Shown: positions 43,816 to 52,904, numbered from the stretch's first letter. The stretch: 64,000 nt of DNA from an uncultured Rikenellaceae bacterium (GCA_949287525.1 CASEGL010000001.1:186001-250000); one strand, 5' to 3'. The notes: a model not told the origin generated them from the letters alone. Numbers and translations are program-made.

Positions 43816-45444
43816 ATGAGACAGTCCATCAGCGGAAACATACTCGACATCCATGCCCGCCGCATCTACGGAGGCACGATCACCATCGACAACGGGCGCA
43901 TCACCGCCATTGAGGAAACCGGGCGCATCTACGAACACTATATCGCCCCCGGCTTCGTGGACGCCCACGTCCACATCGAAAGTTCCATGCTGACGCCCGA
44001 AGAGTTTGCCCGCACGGTGCTCGCGCACGGCACCGTGGCCGTGGTCTCCGACCCGCACGAAATCGCCAACGTCATGGGCCCCGCAGGCGTGGAGTTCATG
44101 GCAAGGCACGCCGAACGGGCCGCCATCAAGATCCACTACACCATCCCCTCCTGCGTACCGGCCACCGCATTCGACCGGTCGGGCGGCCGGATCTCGGCCG
44201 ACGACGTCGAACGGATGGCCGCTTCGGGACGCTTCGCGGGACTGTCGGAGGTGATGGACATGCCCGCCGTACTCGGCGGCGATCCGGAGATGGCGCGCAA
44301 GCTCGATGCCGCCCGACGCCACGGCCTGCCCATCGACGGACACGCTCCCGCCGCTACGGGCGACTCCCTGCGGCAATACATCGCAGCCGGCATCACCACC
44401 GACCACGAAACGGTCGCCCTCGCCGAAGCGAACGAAAAACTCGCCCTCGGCATGAAGATCCTGATCCGCGAAGGCAGCGCCGCCAGAAACTATGCGGCGC
44501 TTCATCCCGTCATAGCCACCCACCCCGACCGGGTCATGTTCTGCACGGACGACTCCCACCCCCACGACCTGCTCGAGGCGGGACACATCGACAAACTGGT
44601 ACACCGCGCCCTGACCGACGGCTACGACCTCTTCGACGTGTGGCGCGCCGCCTCCCTCAACCCCGTCGTCCACTACGGGCTGCCGGTCGGCCTGCTCCGC
44701 ACGGGCGACCCGGCCGACTTCTGCGTGCTGAACAACCTGACCGACCTGCACATACGGGAGGTGTGGATCGACGGCGAACGACGCTACGACGCCTCCTCCC
44801 CGCAGCCGTTCCGCCCCGCCGTGACCGAGCCGTTCAACCGTTTCGACCGCCGGCCGATCACCGTCGAGGCGCTGCGCAAGCCCTGCAACGGCACGGTGCG
44901 CTGCATCGGCATCCTGCCCGACGAACTGATTACGGAGGACTGTACCCGCACCGTCGCCCCGACAGACAACCTCGAATCGGACACGGCGCAGGATCTGCTG
45001 AAAATCGCCTATCTGAACCGCTACACCGACACGACACCCCCGCAGGTGGCCTACCTCACCGGTTTCGGACTCCGGCAGGGCGCCCTGGCCGCCTCGGTGT
45101 CCCACGACTCGCACAACATCATCGCCGTCGGCAGCAACGACCGCGACCTGGCGCAGGCCATCAACGCCGTCATCGCCCACCGCGGCGGTCTGGCCTTTGC
45201 GGACGGCGACCTGGTCCGGGTGCAGCCGCTCCCCATCGCCGGCATCATGGCCGACTGTTCCGCCGAAGAGATCGCCACCACCTGGAAGCAGCTCTCCGCC
45301 CTGCGCGAACGGGGCTGCCGCATCTCCTCGCCGTTCATGACCCTCTCCTTCATGGCACTGATCGTCATTCCCGAACTCAAGCTCGGCGAAAGGGGGCTGT
45401 TCCAGTTCTCGCGGTTCGGATTCATCGACGAATCCGCATCGTAA
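43816..45444 (+). CDS. ade: Adenine deaminase
   Basis: A 542-aa amidohydrolase that turns adenine into hypoxanthine in purine salvage. The metal site HVHIESSM (His51, His53) and TDDSHPHDLLEAGHID are characteristic of bacterial adenine deaminase (Ade). The C-terminal domain with SHDSHNIIAVGSNDRDL is present and the length fits the family. It is a single-gene unit, with a -7 box at 43771-43778 and a strong hairpin at 45467-45501. Confidence 0.94.
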   Translation: MRQSISGNILDIHARRIYGGTITIDNGRITAIEETGRIYEHYIAPGFVDAHVHIESSMLTPEEFARTVLAHGTVAVVSDPHEIANVMGPAGVEFMARHAERAAIKIHYTIPSCVPATAFDRSGGRISADDVERMAASGRFAGLSEVMDMPAVLGGDPEMARKLDAARRHGLPIDGHAPAATGDSLRQYIAAGITTDHETVALAEANEKLALGMKILIREGSAARNYAALHPVIATHPDRVMFCTDDSHPHDLLEAGHIDKLVHRALTDGYDLFDVWRAASLNPVVHYGLPVGLLRTGDPADFCVLNNLTDLHIREVWIDGERRYDASSPQPFRPAVTEPFNRFDRRPITVEALRKPCNGTVRCIGILPDELITEDCTRTVAPTDNLESDTAQDLLKIAYLNRYTDTTPPQVAYLTGFGLRQGALAASVSHDSHNIIAVGSNDRDLAQAINAVIAHRGGLAFADGDLVRVQPLPIAGIMADCSAEEIATTWKQLSALRERGCRISSPFMTLSFMALIVIPELKLGERGLFQFSRFGFIDESAS

Positions 45445-45466
45445 CCCCGCTGCGGCACAGAAACGG

Positions 45467-45501
45467 CGAGGGCGGCGGAACGATATGTTCCGCCGCCCTC
45501 G
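45467..45501. terminator. Terminator between ade and the Big2-like lipoprotein gene
   Basis: Perfect 15-bp stem CGAGGGCGGCGGAAC / GTTCCGCCGCCCTCG with a 5-nt loop, 22 nt after the ade stop. It can serve both convergent genes. Confidence 0.85.
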
Positions 45502-45520
45502 TCATTTCCGCCTCCGCACG

Positions 45521-46207
45521 CTATTGCCACGAATAGGACGAGATGTTGCGATAGGTGACAATCCAATAATCGGCATCGTAGGCAGCGAGCGTCACCACCT
45601 GCGTCGCATCCGACACCGTCAGGGCGTCGATATACTGTTTGTCGGGACGGTTATCCGTCGTAATCAACAGGTAACGTTCCCCCAGAAAAGCTTCGAGATC
45701 GTCGGTGCAGGCTCTGGAAACCGATATACTGGCCGCCACCAGCCGCATGTTCGCGTCGAACTCATAGGAACGGAACGAATTGATCGAAGAAACCATCTCG
45801 TAGGTCAGCACATTGTCGGCCACACCGTCCGGAAAACCCAGCTTGTCCACCAGCTCCTCGCGGGTCATGCCCCAGCGCAAGCCGTCCATCGGTTCGTCGT
45901 ACAGGTCGTACCGCCCCTTCACCGTCACGGCCACGGAAGCCGTATTGGCCCACACACGGGCCGTTCCGATGCGCAGTCCCTTGACCTGGCCGCGATCCAC
46001 CGTCGCCACAAACTCATTCGTACTGCGCCACACCACCTCGTCGGGATTGCCCTCCGTCACATAAACGGTCTCGGCATCACCTGCACGCAGATCCAACGCA
46101 TATTTGCTCAGCGCAATCGTCTCCCCACTGCTCTTGGACTCGCAGCCGGACAACATGAGCGGCAACGCCAGCCACACGAACCATCCTCTCTTCATTGTCA
46201 TTTTCAT
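45521..46207 (-). CDS. Small lipoprotein with bacterial Ig-like (Big2) domain
   Basis: A 228-aa lipoprotein (LMLSGC, lipid on Cys22). Residues about 30-95 have the Big2-like pattern (IALSKYALDLRAGDAETVYVTEG, VVWRSTNEFVATVDRGQVKGLRIGTARVWA). The remainder (from about 105, RWGMTREELVDKLGFPDGVADNVLTYEM) resembles a SmpA/OmlA-like protein-interaction module, only loosely. Three in-frame ATGs lie at the start; the first is used. A TAACTTTG box at 46251-46258 lies 44 nt upstream. Function unknown; it is likely in the outer-membrane inner leaflet or surface. Confidence 0.75.
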   Translation of the reverse strand: MKMTMKRGWFVWLALPLMLSGCESKSSGETIALSKYALDLRAGDAETVYVTEGNPDEVVWRSTNEFVATVDRGQVKGLRIGTARVWANTASVAVTVKGRYDLYDEPMDGLRWGMTREELVDKLGFPDGVADNVLTYEMVSSINSFRSYEFDANMRLVAASISVSRACTDDLEAFLGERYLLITTDNRPDKQYIDALTVSDATQVVTLAAYDADYWIVTYRNISSYSWQ

Positions 46208-46316
46208 TTTTTCGGTTTCAATCCGGAGACACGCCTGTCTCCAACGGGCGCAAAGTTAGTGTCATTTCAGGGAAATACACACAGCCATCCCTTTTATTGT
46301 TCCGACGGCACGCACC

Positions 46317-46784
46317 TCACGATCGGCCGCCGTCTTCCGGTTCGACGGCCGGCGGCGCATAACGGGCCACGACAATCTCGCGCTCGTCGAAGAACCAGGC
46401 CGCCTCCTCACGCGCATGCTCGACGCTGTCGGAGGCATGCACGGCATTGCGGGTCACATTCTCGCCGAAACGGCGGCGCAATGTTCCCTCACCGGCCTTG
46501 GCCGGATCGGTATTGCCCACCAGCCGGCGCAATTCGGCCACGCCGTCCTCCCGCTCCAGCACCAGCACGACGCTGGGACCCGAAGCCATAAAGGCGACCA
46601 GCCGGTCGTAGAAAGGCTTGCCGAAATGGACGGCATAAAACTTCTCGGCCTCGTTGCGGCTCATGCAGACCAGCTTCAGCCCGATGATGCGGAAGCCGTC
46701 GGCAAGCAGCGCGTCGAGAATCTGCCCGACGGCGCCGGTCGCCACGGCATTGGGTTTGATAATGGAAAATGTGCGTTCGATCAT
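46317..46784 (-). CDS. ndk: Nucleoside diphosphate kinase
   Basis: A 155-aa NDP kinase that moves phosphate from ATP to other nucleoside diphosphates. NAVHASDS contains the phosphorylated His116; RTFSIIKPNAV at the start and the FYAVHFGKPFYDRLV segment are conserved. It is somewhat longer than the usual 140-150 aa because of a short proline/glutamate tail. It is preceded by rluD on the same strand, with a terminator between the two. Confidence 0.95.
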   Translation of the reverse strand: MIERTFSIIKPNAVATGAVGQILDALLADGFRIIGLKLVCMSRNEAEKFYAVHFGKPFYDRLVAFMASGPSVVLVLEREDGVAELRRLVGNTDPAKAGEGTLRRRFGENVTRNAVHASDSVEHAREEAAWFFDEREIVVARYAPPAVEPEDGGRS

Positions 46785-46879
46785 GGTTTGCTCCGTTTAC
46801 AGGTTACGCCGCTTGTTCAGAACGGCCGTTCAATCGGGAATATTGCAAAAATCATTCCGCAACGGCTCCTCCCGCAACG

Positions 46880-46908
46880 CAAAAAGGCGCCCCTGCTGTC
46901 GGGACGCC
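46880..46908 (-). terminator. Terminator downstream of rluD
   Basis: GGCGTCCC / GGGGCGCC on the minus strand with a 7-nt loop, followed by TTTTTGCG; 28 nt past the rluD stop. Confidence 0.8.
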
Positions 46909-46935
46909 TCTCGGCATAGTTCTGGTGGAACTACA

Positions 46936-48012
46936 CTACTCCTCCTCGGCCGGACGGGCTGCCGTGTAGGCATCCCACTTCTCCAGCACGGCGCGGAAGT
47001 CGGCCGGCAACTCGCTGTCGAACTCCATGCGCTGACGCGTGGTCGGATGGTCGAAGCCCAGGCTGCGGGCGTGCAGGGCATGGCGCGGCATGAGCGCAAA
47101 GCAGTTTTCGATGAACTGTTTGTATTTGGAGAAGGTCGTTCCCTTCAGGATGCGGTCGCCGCCGTAGCGCTCGTCGTTGAAGAGCGGATGGCCGATATAC
47201 TCCATGTGGACGCGGATCTGGTGGGTGCGCCCCGTTTCGAGCCGGCACTCCACGAGGGTCACATACCCGTAGCGTTTCAATACCGTATAGTGGGTCACGG
47301 CATGTTTGCCGTCGCTGCCGTCGGGATAGACGGCCATTTTGAGCCGGTCGCGTACGCTGCGGCCGATGTTGCCGGTGATCGTCCCCTCGTCCTCCTCGAA
47401 GTTGCCCCATACCAGCGCCACATAGCGCCGCGAAACGGTATGCTCGAAAAACTGGCGCGCCAGTTTGGCGTGCGCCTTCTCGTTCTTGGCCACCACCAGC
47501 AGGCCGGAGGTGTTCTTGTCGATGCGATGCACCAGTCCGGCTCGCATGTCGCCCTCCTGAAACAGGGGCAGGTCTTTCAGATGCCACGTCAGGGCATTGA
47601 CCAGCGTGCCGCTGTAATTGCCGTGGCCGGGATGGACAACCAGCCCCGCCGGTTTGTTGAGTACGATCAGATCGTCGTCCTCGTAGGTGATGTCGAGCGG
47701 AATATTCTCCGGAACGATCTCCACCTCCCGCTTCGGATAGGGCATCACGACGGAGATCCGGTCGAGCGGCTTGACCTTGTAGCTCGACTTGACCGGCACG
47801 CCGTTCACGAGGATGTTGCCGCTGTCGGCAGCCGCCTGCACGCGGCTGCGCGAACTGTTCTCGATGCGCACGGTCAGGTACTTGTCAATGCGCTGCATCG
47901 CCTGTCCCTTATCGACCGTCACCGCAAAGTGTTCGTACAGTTCGTCCTGCTGCTCTTCATCCGACTCCTCGGCGAGCAGTTCGTCCTCCTCTTCGTATCG
48001 TTCGTCTTTCAT
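46936..48012 (-). CDS. rluD: RluA-family 23S rRNA pseudouridine synthase (RluD-like)
   Basis: A 358-aa pseudouridine synthase. An acidic N-terminus (1-25) is followed by an S4 RNA-binding domain (about 41-88, MQRIDKYLTVRIENSSRSRVQ). The catalytic domain has HRIDKNTSG with Asp165. The RLETGRTHQIRVH block and LNKPAGLVVHPGHG are conserved. It should modify helix 69 of 23S rRNA if it is a true RluD. It follows the PASTA gene by 37 nt and that gene follows mqnE by 33 nt, giving a likely mqnE-PASTA-rluD operon. Confidence 0.92.
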   Translation of the reverse strand: MKDERYEEEDELLAEESDEEQQDELYEHFAVTVDKGQAMQRIDKYLTVRIENSSRSRVQAAADSGNILVNGVPVKSSYKVKPLDRISVVMPYPKREVEIVPENIPLDITYEDDDLIVLNKPAGLVVHPGHGNYSGTLVNALTWHLKDLPLFQEGDMRAGLVHRIDKNTSGLLVVAKNEKAHAKLARQFFEHTVSRRYVALVWGNFEEDEGTITGNIGRSVRDRLKMAVYPDGSDGKHAVTHYTVLKRYGYVTLVECRLETGRTHQIRVHMEYIGHPLFNDERYGGDRILKGTTFSKYKQFIENCFALMPRHALHARSLGFDHPTTRQRMEFDSELPADFRAVLEKWDAYTAARPAEEE

Positions 48013-48049
48013 CTGTTGCTCAGGAATCCCGTCCGGCCACCGGCACGTT

Positions 48050-49117
48050 CTAATGGAAAAATTCGCTCTCGTCGTCGGTCTCTATCGTCTCGCCGTAGTT
48101 CTCCAGCGACTGCATGATAAGCTCCGCTTCGGCGGCGGCACGCTCCTCGGCCGTCGCTTCGCCGCGCTCGATCTTCAGCTTCCACTCCGTCTCGAACTGC
48201 AGTTGCTCGCCCGACAGTCCGACTGCCGCAAGGCTGTCGCGCACCACCCGCTCGCGGGTTGCCCTGCGCGCCGCCTGCACGGCCTGACGGTCCGATGCCG
48301 ACGTGCCCTTTGAAAGGGTCAGCGAATCGAGCGTCAGCGCCAGCGACACCTTCGTTCCCAGCGCGACCATGCCGCCCTGATCGGGGGTCTGGCGCCACAC
48401 CCTGGCCTGCCGGATCGACCGCTGGTCGATGCCGGCTCCCCGCTCGATGCTGCCGACATTCAATCCGGCATCCCAAAGGCGGCTCTCGGCCTCACGCAGC
48501 GACAGCCCCACCACACGGGGAACGGTCACCCGCGGCGCATCGGCCGCACACCCCAGCACCAGTACCACGCCGCTGCCCATGCGCGCCTTGACCGGCTGCT
48601 CGGGAGTTACTCTACGCGATCCGACGCGCTGCTCCAGCACGTTGTTGGTGGCGATGTCGGAGACATACTCCAGCCGCTCGATGCGGAAACCGGCCGTCGC
48701 CAGAATGTTCCACGCCTGGCGCAGCGAGTAGCCCGCCACGTAGGGGACATCGACGATCCGCTGCTGGGAGGCGTTCACCGTGACATAGATCCGGCGTCCG
48801 GGCTTCACCTCCGTGCCGGCCGCGGGCTGCTGCTCCAGCACGGTGCCTGGCTCCAGCGCCGCCACGTAGAGCGAATCGTTCACCTCGATCCGCAGATCGC
48901 TGCGGCGGAGCAGCTGGCGCGCCTCGTCGAGCGTCTGCTCCTCCAGATCGGGGACTTCGATATATTTGTTGTGCCGTGTAAAGACATTCAGCAACAGATT
49001 GGCCAGAAACAGTCCGATCACCAGCAGACTCACCGCCAGCACCACGTTGCGGACGACATAATTCCGCCACAGCCTGCGCCACAGCGGTTCCTGATTCCGT
49101 TCCGATCCTTTTTCCAT
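48050..49117 (-). CDS. Membrane-anchored PASTA-domain protein
   Basis: A 355-aa protein with one N-terminal membrane segment (VVRNVVLAVSLLVIGLFLANLLLNV, about 21-45) and then three PASTA repeats. Each starts with a VPDL/VPYV/VPRVVG-type block: IEVPDLEEQTLDEARQLL, VDVPYVAGYSLRQAWNIL and VTVPRVVGLSLREAESRL. A charged C-terminal tail (about 270-355) is helical. PASTA domains bind cell-wall muropeptides in other proteins, but no Ser/Thr kinase domain is fused and none is adjacent. A GTG at 49144 would extend it by nine codons; ATG 49117 is used. It lies between mqnE and rluD. Confidence 0.85.
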   Translation of the reverse strand: MEKGSERNQEPLWRRLWRNYVVRNVVLAVSLLVIGLFLANLLLNVFTRHNKYIEVPDLEEQTLDEARQLLRRSDLRIEVNDSLYVAALEPGTVLEQQPAAGTEVKPGRRIYVTVNASQQRIVDVPYVAGYSLRQAWNILATAGFRIERLEYVSDIATNNVLEQRVGSRRVTPEQPVKARMGSGVVLVLGCAADAPRVTVPRVVGLSLREAESRLWDAGLNVGSIERGAGIDQRSIRQARVWRQTPDQGGMVALGTKVSLALTLDSLTLSKGTSASDRQAVQAARRATRERVVRDSLAAVGLSGEQLQFETEWKLKIERGEATAEERAAAEAELIMQSLENYGETIETDDESEFFH

Positions 49118-49150
49118 CGTATTTCTTCTTTTTGTTTGTTCCACCGGCGA

Positions 49151-50236
49151 CTACCGCACCACCTCCCGATAGAAGGTGTCGCGCTCGACGGCCCGCAGGC
49201 CGGCCGAAGCGGCCATGGCCTTCATGTCGTCCACCGTCAGGCGCGGCTTCTCCTCCGCACCGGCCATCGAATAGATCTTCGTCGAATCGTCGATCGTACC
49301 GTCCATGTCGTCGGCGCCGAAGCCGAGCGCCATCTCCGCCGTCTGCTTGCCGTACATCACCCAGTAGGCCTTGATGTGCGGGAAGTTGTCGAGGTAGAGC
49401 CGCGACATGGCCAGCGTCCGCATGTCCTCCGTCACCGGCACCTCCTGGCGCCCCTCGCCGAGCCGGTTGCCCGCCCGGCGGTATTTCAACGGAATGAAAG
49501 CGTCGAAGCCGCCCGTCTCGTCCTGCAGGGTGCGCAGCCGGTCGAGGTGGTCGATCCGCTGGGGGATGGTCTCGACGTGTCCGTAAAGCATCGTCGCATT
49601 GCTCCGGATGCCCAGCCGGTGAGCCGTACGGTGAAGCGACAGCCACACCTGTGCATTGCCCTTCTCCGGACAGATCTGGCGGCGCAGCTCCTCGTCGAAG
49701 ATCTCGGCGCCGCCGCCCGGAATGGCCTGCATGCCCGCCTCGCGCAGCAGGGTCAGCCCCTGCTCGTAGGTCATGCCCGCCTTGTCGATCATGTAGGCCA
49801 GTTCGATGGCGGTATAGGCCTTGACGGCCACCTGCGGCAGGATGCGCTTGACGATACGGATCATCTCGGCATAGAACCGGATGTCATGATCGGGATGGAC
49901 GCCGCCCACGATATGCACCTCCGTCACGCCGCTCTCCTTGCGCGCCTCGACGATCTGTTCGATCTCCTCCAGCGAGTGGTTCCATGCTCCGGGATCGCCC
50001 GCTCCGCGGCGGTAAGAACAGAAACGGCAGTTGAACACGCAGATGTTCGTCGGCTCGATGTGGAAATTGCGGTTGTAATACACCGCGTCGCCGCTTTTGC
50101 GGCGCTTCATCTCCGAAGCCAGTTCGCCCAGCAGCGAAAGCGGCGCCTCGCGCCACAACAGTTCGGCTTCGTCGCGACCGATGCGGCCTCCCGCAAGGAT
50201 CTTCTCGGCAATCGTATCGATAGTATGGGTAGTCAT
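49151..50236 (-). CDS. mqnE: Aminofutalosine synthase
   Basis: A 361-aa radical SAM enzyme of the MqnE family, which joins the chorismate-derived enolpyruvate unit to inosine/adenosine in futalosine-route menaquinone synthesis. The Fe-S motif CVFNCRFC gives Cys66, Cys70 and Cys73. VTEVHIVGGVHPD, PGGGAEIF and NATMLYGHVET are shared with MqnE and less so with MqnC. The ATG at 50236 lies only 9 nt after a TATCTTTG -7 box (50246-50253), so the mRNA may be almost leaderless. It heads a likely mqnE-PASTA-rluD operon. Confidence 0.88.
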   Translation of the reverse strand: MTTHTIDTIAEKILAGGRIGRDEAELLWREAPLSLLGELASEMKRRKSGDAVYYNRNFHIEPTNICVFNCRFCSYRRGAGDPGAWNHSLEEIEQIVEARKESGVTEVHIVGGVHPDHDIRFYAEMIRIVKRILPQVAVKAYTAIELAYMIDKAGMTYEQGLTLLREAGMQAIPGGGAEIFDEELRRQICPEKGNAQVWLSLHRTAHRLGIRSNATMLYGHVETIPQRIDHLDRLRTLQDETGGFDAFIPLKYRRAGNRLGEGRQEVPVTEDMRTLAMSRLYLDNFPHIKAYWVMYGKQTAEMALGFGADDMDGTIDDSTKIYSMAGAEEKPRLTVDDMKAMAASAGLRAVERDTFYREVVR

Positions 50237-50298
50237 CACGAGTTTCAAAGATAACGAAATTCCGGAGACGGACAGGCTCCGCCCCTGCCCGATAAATG

Positions 50299-50326
50299 TA
50301 AAAAAGCCGCCTTTTGACAGGCGGCT
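50299..50326 (-). terminator. Terminator of rpmH
   Basis: On the minus strand AGCCGCCT / AGGCGGCT with a 6-nt loop, followed by TTTTT; 38 nt after the rpmH stop and just before the mqnE promoter. Confidence 0.9.
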
Positions 50327-50363
50327 GTACTGCATGCTATACGGTCACACCGAACGGCACCCA

Positions 50364-50519
50364 CTATTTGAAACGGGTCTCGTCCGATACGGTGAGTTTC
50401 TTGCGGCCCTTTGCACGACGGGCGGCGAGAACTTTACGGCCGTTTACGGTCGCCATCCGCTGACGGAAACCGTGTTTGTTGATCCTCTTGCGGCGCGAGG
50501 GTTGGAAAGTCCTTTTCAT
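50364..50519 (-). CDS. rpmH: 50S ribosomal protein L34
   Basis: A 51-aa basic protein, [18 protein letters not shown] at the start and [22 protein letters not shown] in the body, which is the L34 signature read in two pieces. It was too short for a long-ORF scan and was found by reading the reverse strand. The stop is TAG at 50364-50366. A full promoter lies upstream (50563-50592) and a strong terminator downstream. In contrast to many bacteria, it is not next to rnpA or dnaA here. Confidence 0.97.
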   Translation of the reverse strand: MKRTFQPSRRKRINKHGFRQRMATVNGRKVLAARRAKGRKKLTVSDETRFK

Positions 50520-50562
50520 GATCGTCTATTTATTTTATTGTCTTTGCGCTCTTTGCGGAGGG

Positions 50563-50592
50563 CAAAGATAAAGCATTTTTAATAAAGTCAAA
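50563..50592 (-). promoter_or_regulatory. Promoter of rpmH
   Basis: TATCTTTG (50563-50570) and TTTG (50589-50592) on the minus strand, 18-nt spacer, 44 nt upstream of the L34 ATG. Slightly shorter spacing than the usual 19-21. Confidence 0.75.
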
Positions 50593-50679
50593 AGAAAAAC
50601 GACAAAAAAGCAACGCTCCGGCATGCACACCGCCTGCCGAAACCTGTTCCGAAGAGGCGCTGCGCCCCTCCGGAGCGGC

Positions 50680-51303
50680 CTATTTGGCCAGATAGACGAC
50701 CTTCTTCGTCTCGAAAAAAGGCTCGTCGAAGAAACGGGCGATGTCGTACACCGTGAAGCGCCGCCCCGCGCGCGCCAGCTCCTCGGCCAGTTCGCCTCCC
50801 TTGAGTACCAGCAGGCCGTTGGGCAGCGTGCCGCACTGGCCGCGCTCGATCTTGTTCCACACCCAGCCCATCAGTTCGGACATGTCGGTCACCGCCCGGC
50901 TGACCACGTAGTCGAAACGCCCCGCCACCGCCTCGACGCGGCCGTTCACCGCCTCCAGGTTCTGCAGGCCGAGCGAAGAGGCCACCCCGCGCACGACGGT
51001 GATCTTCTTGCCGATCGAATCGACGGCCGTGAAGCGGGCCTCCGGAAAGAGGATCGCCAGCGGCACGGCGGGGAAGCCGCCGCCCGTCCCCACGTCACAG
51101 ATGCGCGCCCCCGCATCGAAGCGGCACACACAGGCAATGGCCAGCGAATGGAGTACATGCTTCAGGTAGAGGCTCTCGAAATCCTTGCGGGAGACGACAT
51201 TGATCTTGGCGTTCCACTCGGCGTAGAGGTCGTAGAGGAGGGCGAACCGCTCGCGCTGCTCGGGCGAGAGTTCGGTGCCGAAATATTTTTCGATCAGTTC
51301 CAC
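50680..51303 (-). CDS. rsmG: 16S rRNA (guanine(527)-N(7))-methyltransferase
   Basis: A 207-aa methyltransferase of the RsmG/GidB family. The SAM-binding motif CDVGTGGGFPAVPLAI, the acidic DSIGKK and the substrate part VVSRAV are conserved. It methylates G527 in the 16S decoding region; loss causes low-level streptomycin resistance in relatives. A TATCTTTG -7 box on the minus strand (51350-51357) is 47 nt upstream, back to back with that of the acetyltransferase gene. It starts on the strand opposite to the acetyltransferase. Confidence 0.93.
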   Translation of the reverse strand: MELIEKYFGTELSPEQRERFALLYDLYAEWNAKINVVSRKDFESLYLKHVLHSLAIACVCRFDAGARICDVGTGGGFPAVPLAILFPEARFTAVDSIGKKITVVRGVASSLGLQNLEAVNGRVEAVAGRFDYVVSRAVTDMSELMGWVWNKIERGQCGTLPNGLLVLKGGELAEELARAGRRFTVYDIARFFDEPFFETKKVVYLAK

Positions 51304-51349
51304 GTTCTGTTGGCGTTAGGTGAGGCGGCCGCGGCCGCAATCGCAGGGA

Positions 51350-51428
51350 CAAAGATACGAAAAAGGCGTCACCTGCTCCGCACGGGTCGGCCTGCCTGTA
51401 CGCGATTCGTCCGAAGTCGCTATCTTTG
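51350..51428. promoter_or_regulatory. Divergent -7 boxes for rsmG (minus) and the acetyltransferase (plus)
   Basis: Minus-strand TATCTTTG at 51350-51357 and plus-strand TATCTTTG at 51421-51428, placed 47 and 26 nt before the respective ATGs. Clear -33 elements are missing on both. Confidence 0.6.
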
Positions 51429-51453
51429 GCTGCCGTACCATCGGCACGCACGC

Positions 51454-52029
51454 ATGAAAACCGAATTTGAGAAGATGCGGAGCGGCGAACTGGCCTGCAT
51501 CCGCGACCCCGAAATACAGCGCAGCGCCCGCCGCGCCAAACAGCTCTGCACGCAGCTGCAGAACTTCTGCCACTTCGACGAAGGCTACCGCGAACTGATC
51601 GGCGAACTGATCCCCGGCATGCCCGCCACCGCCGTCATCTGCCCGCCCTTCCGGTGCGACCACGGCAACGGCATCACGCTGGGCGAGCATGTCTTCATCA
51701 ACTACAACTGCACCTTCCTCGACGGCGGGGGCATCCGCATCGGCGACCATACGCTGATCGGCCCCGACTGCCACCTCTACACGCCGCAGCACCCGATGGA
51801 CTACATTGCGCGGCGCGAACCGCAGGAGTACTCCTTCCCGATCACGATCGGCGCGGACTGCTGGCTGGGCGGCAATGTCACGGTCTGCCCGGGGGTGACG
51901 ATCGGCGACCGCTGCATCATTGCGGCGGGGAGCGTGGTTACGCACGACATTCCCTCCGACTCGCTGGCGGCCGGTAACCCCGCCGTCGTCAAGAAGCGGC
52001 TGCGCACCGACCGCACGCCGGAAGAATAA
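51454..52029 (+). CDS. Maltose/galactoside-type O-acetyltransferase (LacA/NodL family)
   Basis: A 191-aa left-handed beta-helix acetyltransferase. The N-terminal helical cap (MKTEFEKMRSGELACIRDPE) and hexapeptide repeats (GIRIGDHTLIGPDCHLYTPQ, GADCWLGGNVTVCPGVTIGD) are typical; the histidine in YTPQHPMD is the catalytic one. The ATG at 51454 follows a -7 box; the longer frame upstream is antisense to rsmG. The acceptor sugar is unknown. Confidence 0.88.
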   Translation: MKTEFEKMRSGELACIRDPEIQRSARRAKQLCTQLQNFCHFDEGYRELIGELIPGMPATAVICPPFRCDHGNGITLGEHVFINYNCTFLDGGGIRIGDHTLIGPDCHLYTPQHPMDYIARREPQEYSFPITIGADCWLGGNVTVCPGVTIGDRCIIAAGSVVTHDIPSDSLAAGNPAVVKKRLRTDRTPEE

Positions 52030-52088
52030 CGCCGCGGGGCGCGCCTTGACGGACGCGCCCCACCGTTTGACACTACTGACTTACTTTC

Positions 52089-52904
52089 CTATTCCTTTTT
52101 CTTCTCAGGCAGAAGTCCATCCTGTATCAATTTCCGCATTATACAACTAGGGCCTACCCTTTCAGAAGGAACCCGACCCAATAGTTCTCTACAAATCAAC
52201 CTATATACAGCTAATTTAGGAATTCTGAACGTACTCGGGAGGGCCTTTTCAGCTGCATTCTCCTCTTGTGCAGCAGCCCTATCATAGACACAAACAAATC
52301 CGACAGTTCCCACCATCAAAATATCCTCAGCCTTGATATTATCTCTGAATAGCCCCACCTCTGTTTCCTTGCCATAACCATCCCGATCATTGGTATTAAT
52401 TAACCTGGCGTCATCCGACCCTTGTGGTTTGTATAAAAAATGATCCTGATTAAACCACTCTGAAATCTCAAACATATCCTTTCTGAAGTTTGCATCACGA
52501 TCCAAGTTGACAACCAAAAACAATTCCTGCCCGCAAGAGCAGTTATCATCCTGCTTGTCACACGCTCCAGTTAGCATCGTCACGCCATAATTTTTATATA
52601 AAAGATATCGCTTCAAATTGCTATTTCTAACCTTTATCTCTTCTTGCGTATATCGGCTATCATCTGGCAAAGCATCCCTATCTCCTGTCCAAACTTCCTT
52701 GTCTACCAAAGTCTTGTCAAGACTGTGAATATCCATAAGTCCTAAACGACAAGCTGAAACGACAGCCATCTCATTATCAGTGATCCACTTCTCTAGTCTA
52801 CTGATGTTTTCATCAAGAATAGCTTTGCGCACATTCTCATTCTTCTCTGCTTTGGGTGACTGCGTAAACGAGTATATATATCTGGTATTATAATTATCAT
52901 TCAT
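52089..52904 (-). CDS. AT-rich orphan protein of unknown function
   Basis: A 271-aa protein not recognised as a named family. No signal peptide or membrane segment is present in the ATG-52904 form. Conserved-looking blocks are SRLEKWITDNEMAVVSACR, NLKRYLLYKNYGVTMLTGAC, GQELFLVVNLDRDANFRKD and EWFNQDHFLYKPQGSDDARLI. This order (N..L, GYGVT.G, FLVVN, FNQD..L.KP) resembles small accessory proteins of plasmids and phages and possibly DUF3293, from memory only. A cysteine cluster (CDKQDDNCSCGQ) may bind metal. A longer frame to 53012 would add a low-complexity lead. The gene is far AT-richer than its neighbours, so transfer is likely. Confidence 0.6.
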   Translation of the reverse strand: MNDNYNTRYIYSFTQSPKAEKNENVRKAILDENISRLEKWITDNEMAVVSACRLGLMDIHSLDKTLVDKEVWTGDRDALPDDSRYTQEEIKVRNSNLKRYLLYKNYGVTMLTGACDKQDDNCSCGQELFLVVNLDRDANFRKDMFEISEWFNQDHFLYKPQGSDDARLINTNDRDGYGKETEVGLFRDNIKAEDILMVGTVGFVCVYDRAAAQEENAAEKALPSTFRIPKLAVYRLICRELLGRVPSERVGPSCIMRKLIQDGLLPEKKKE

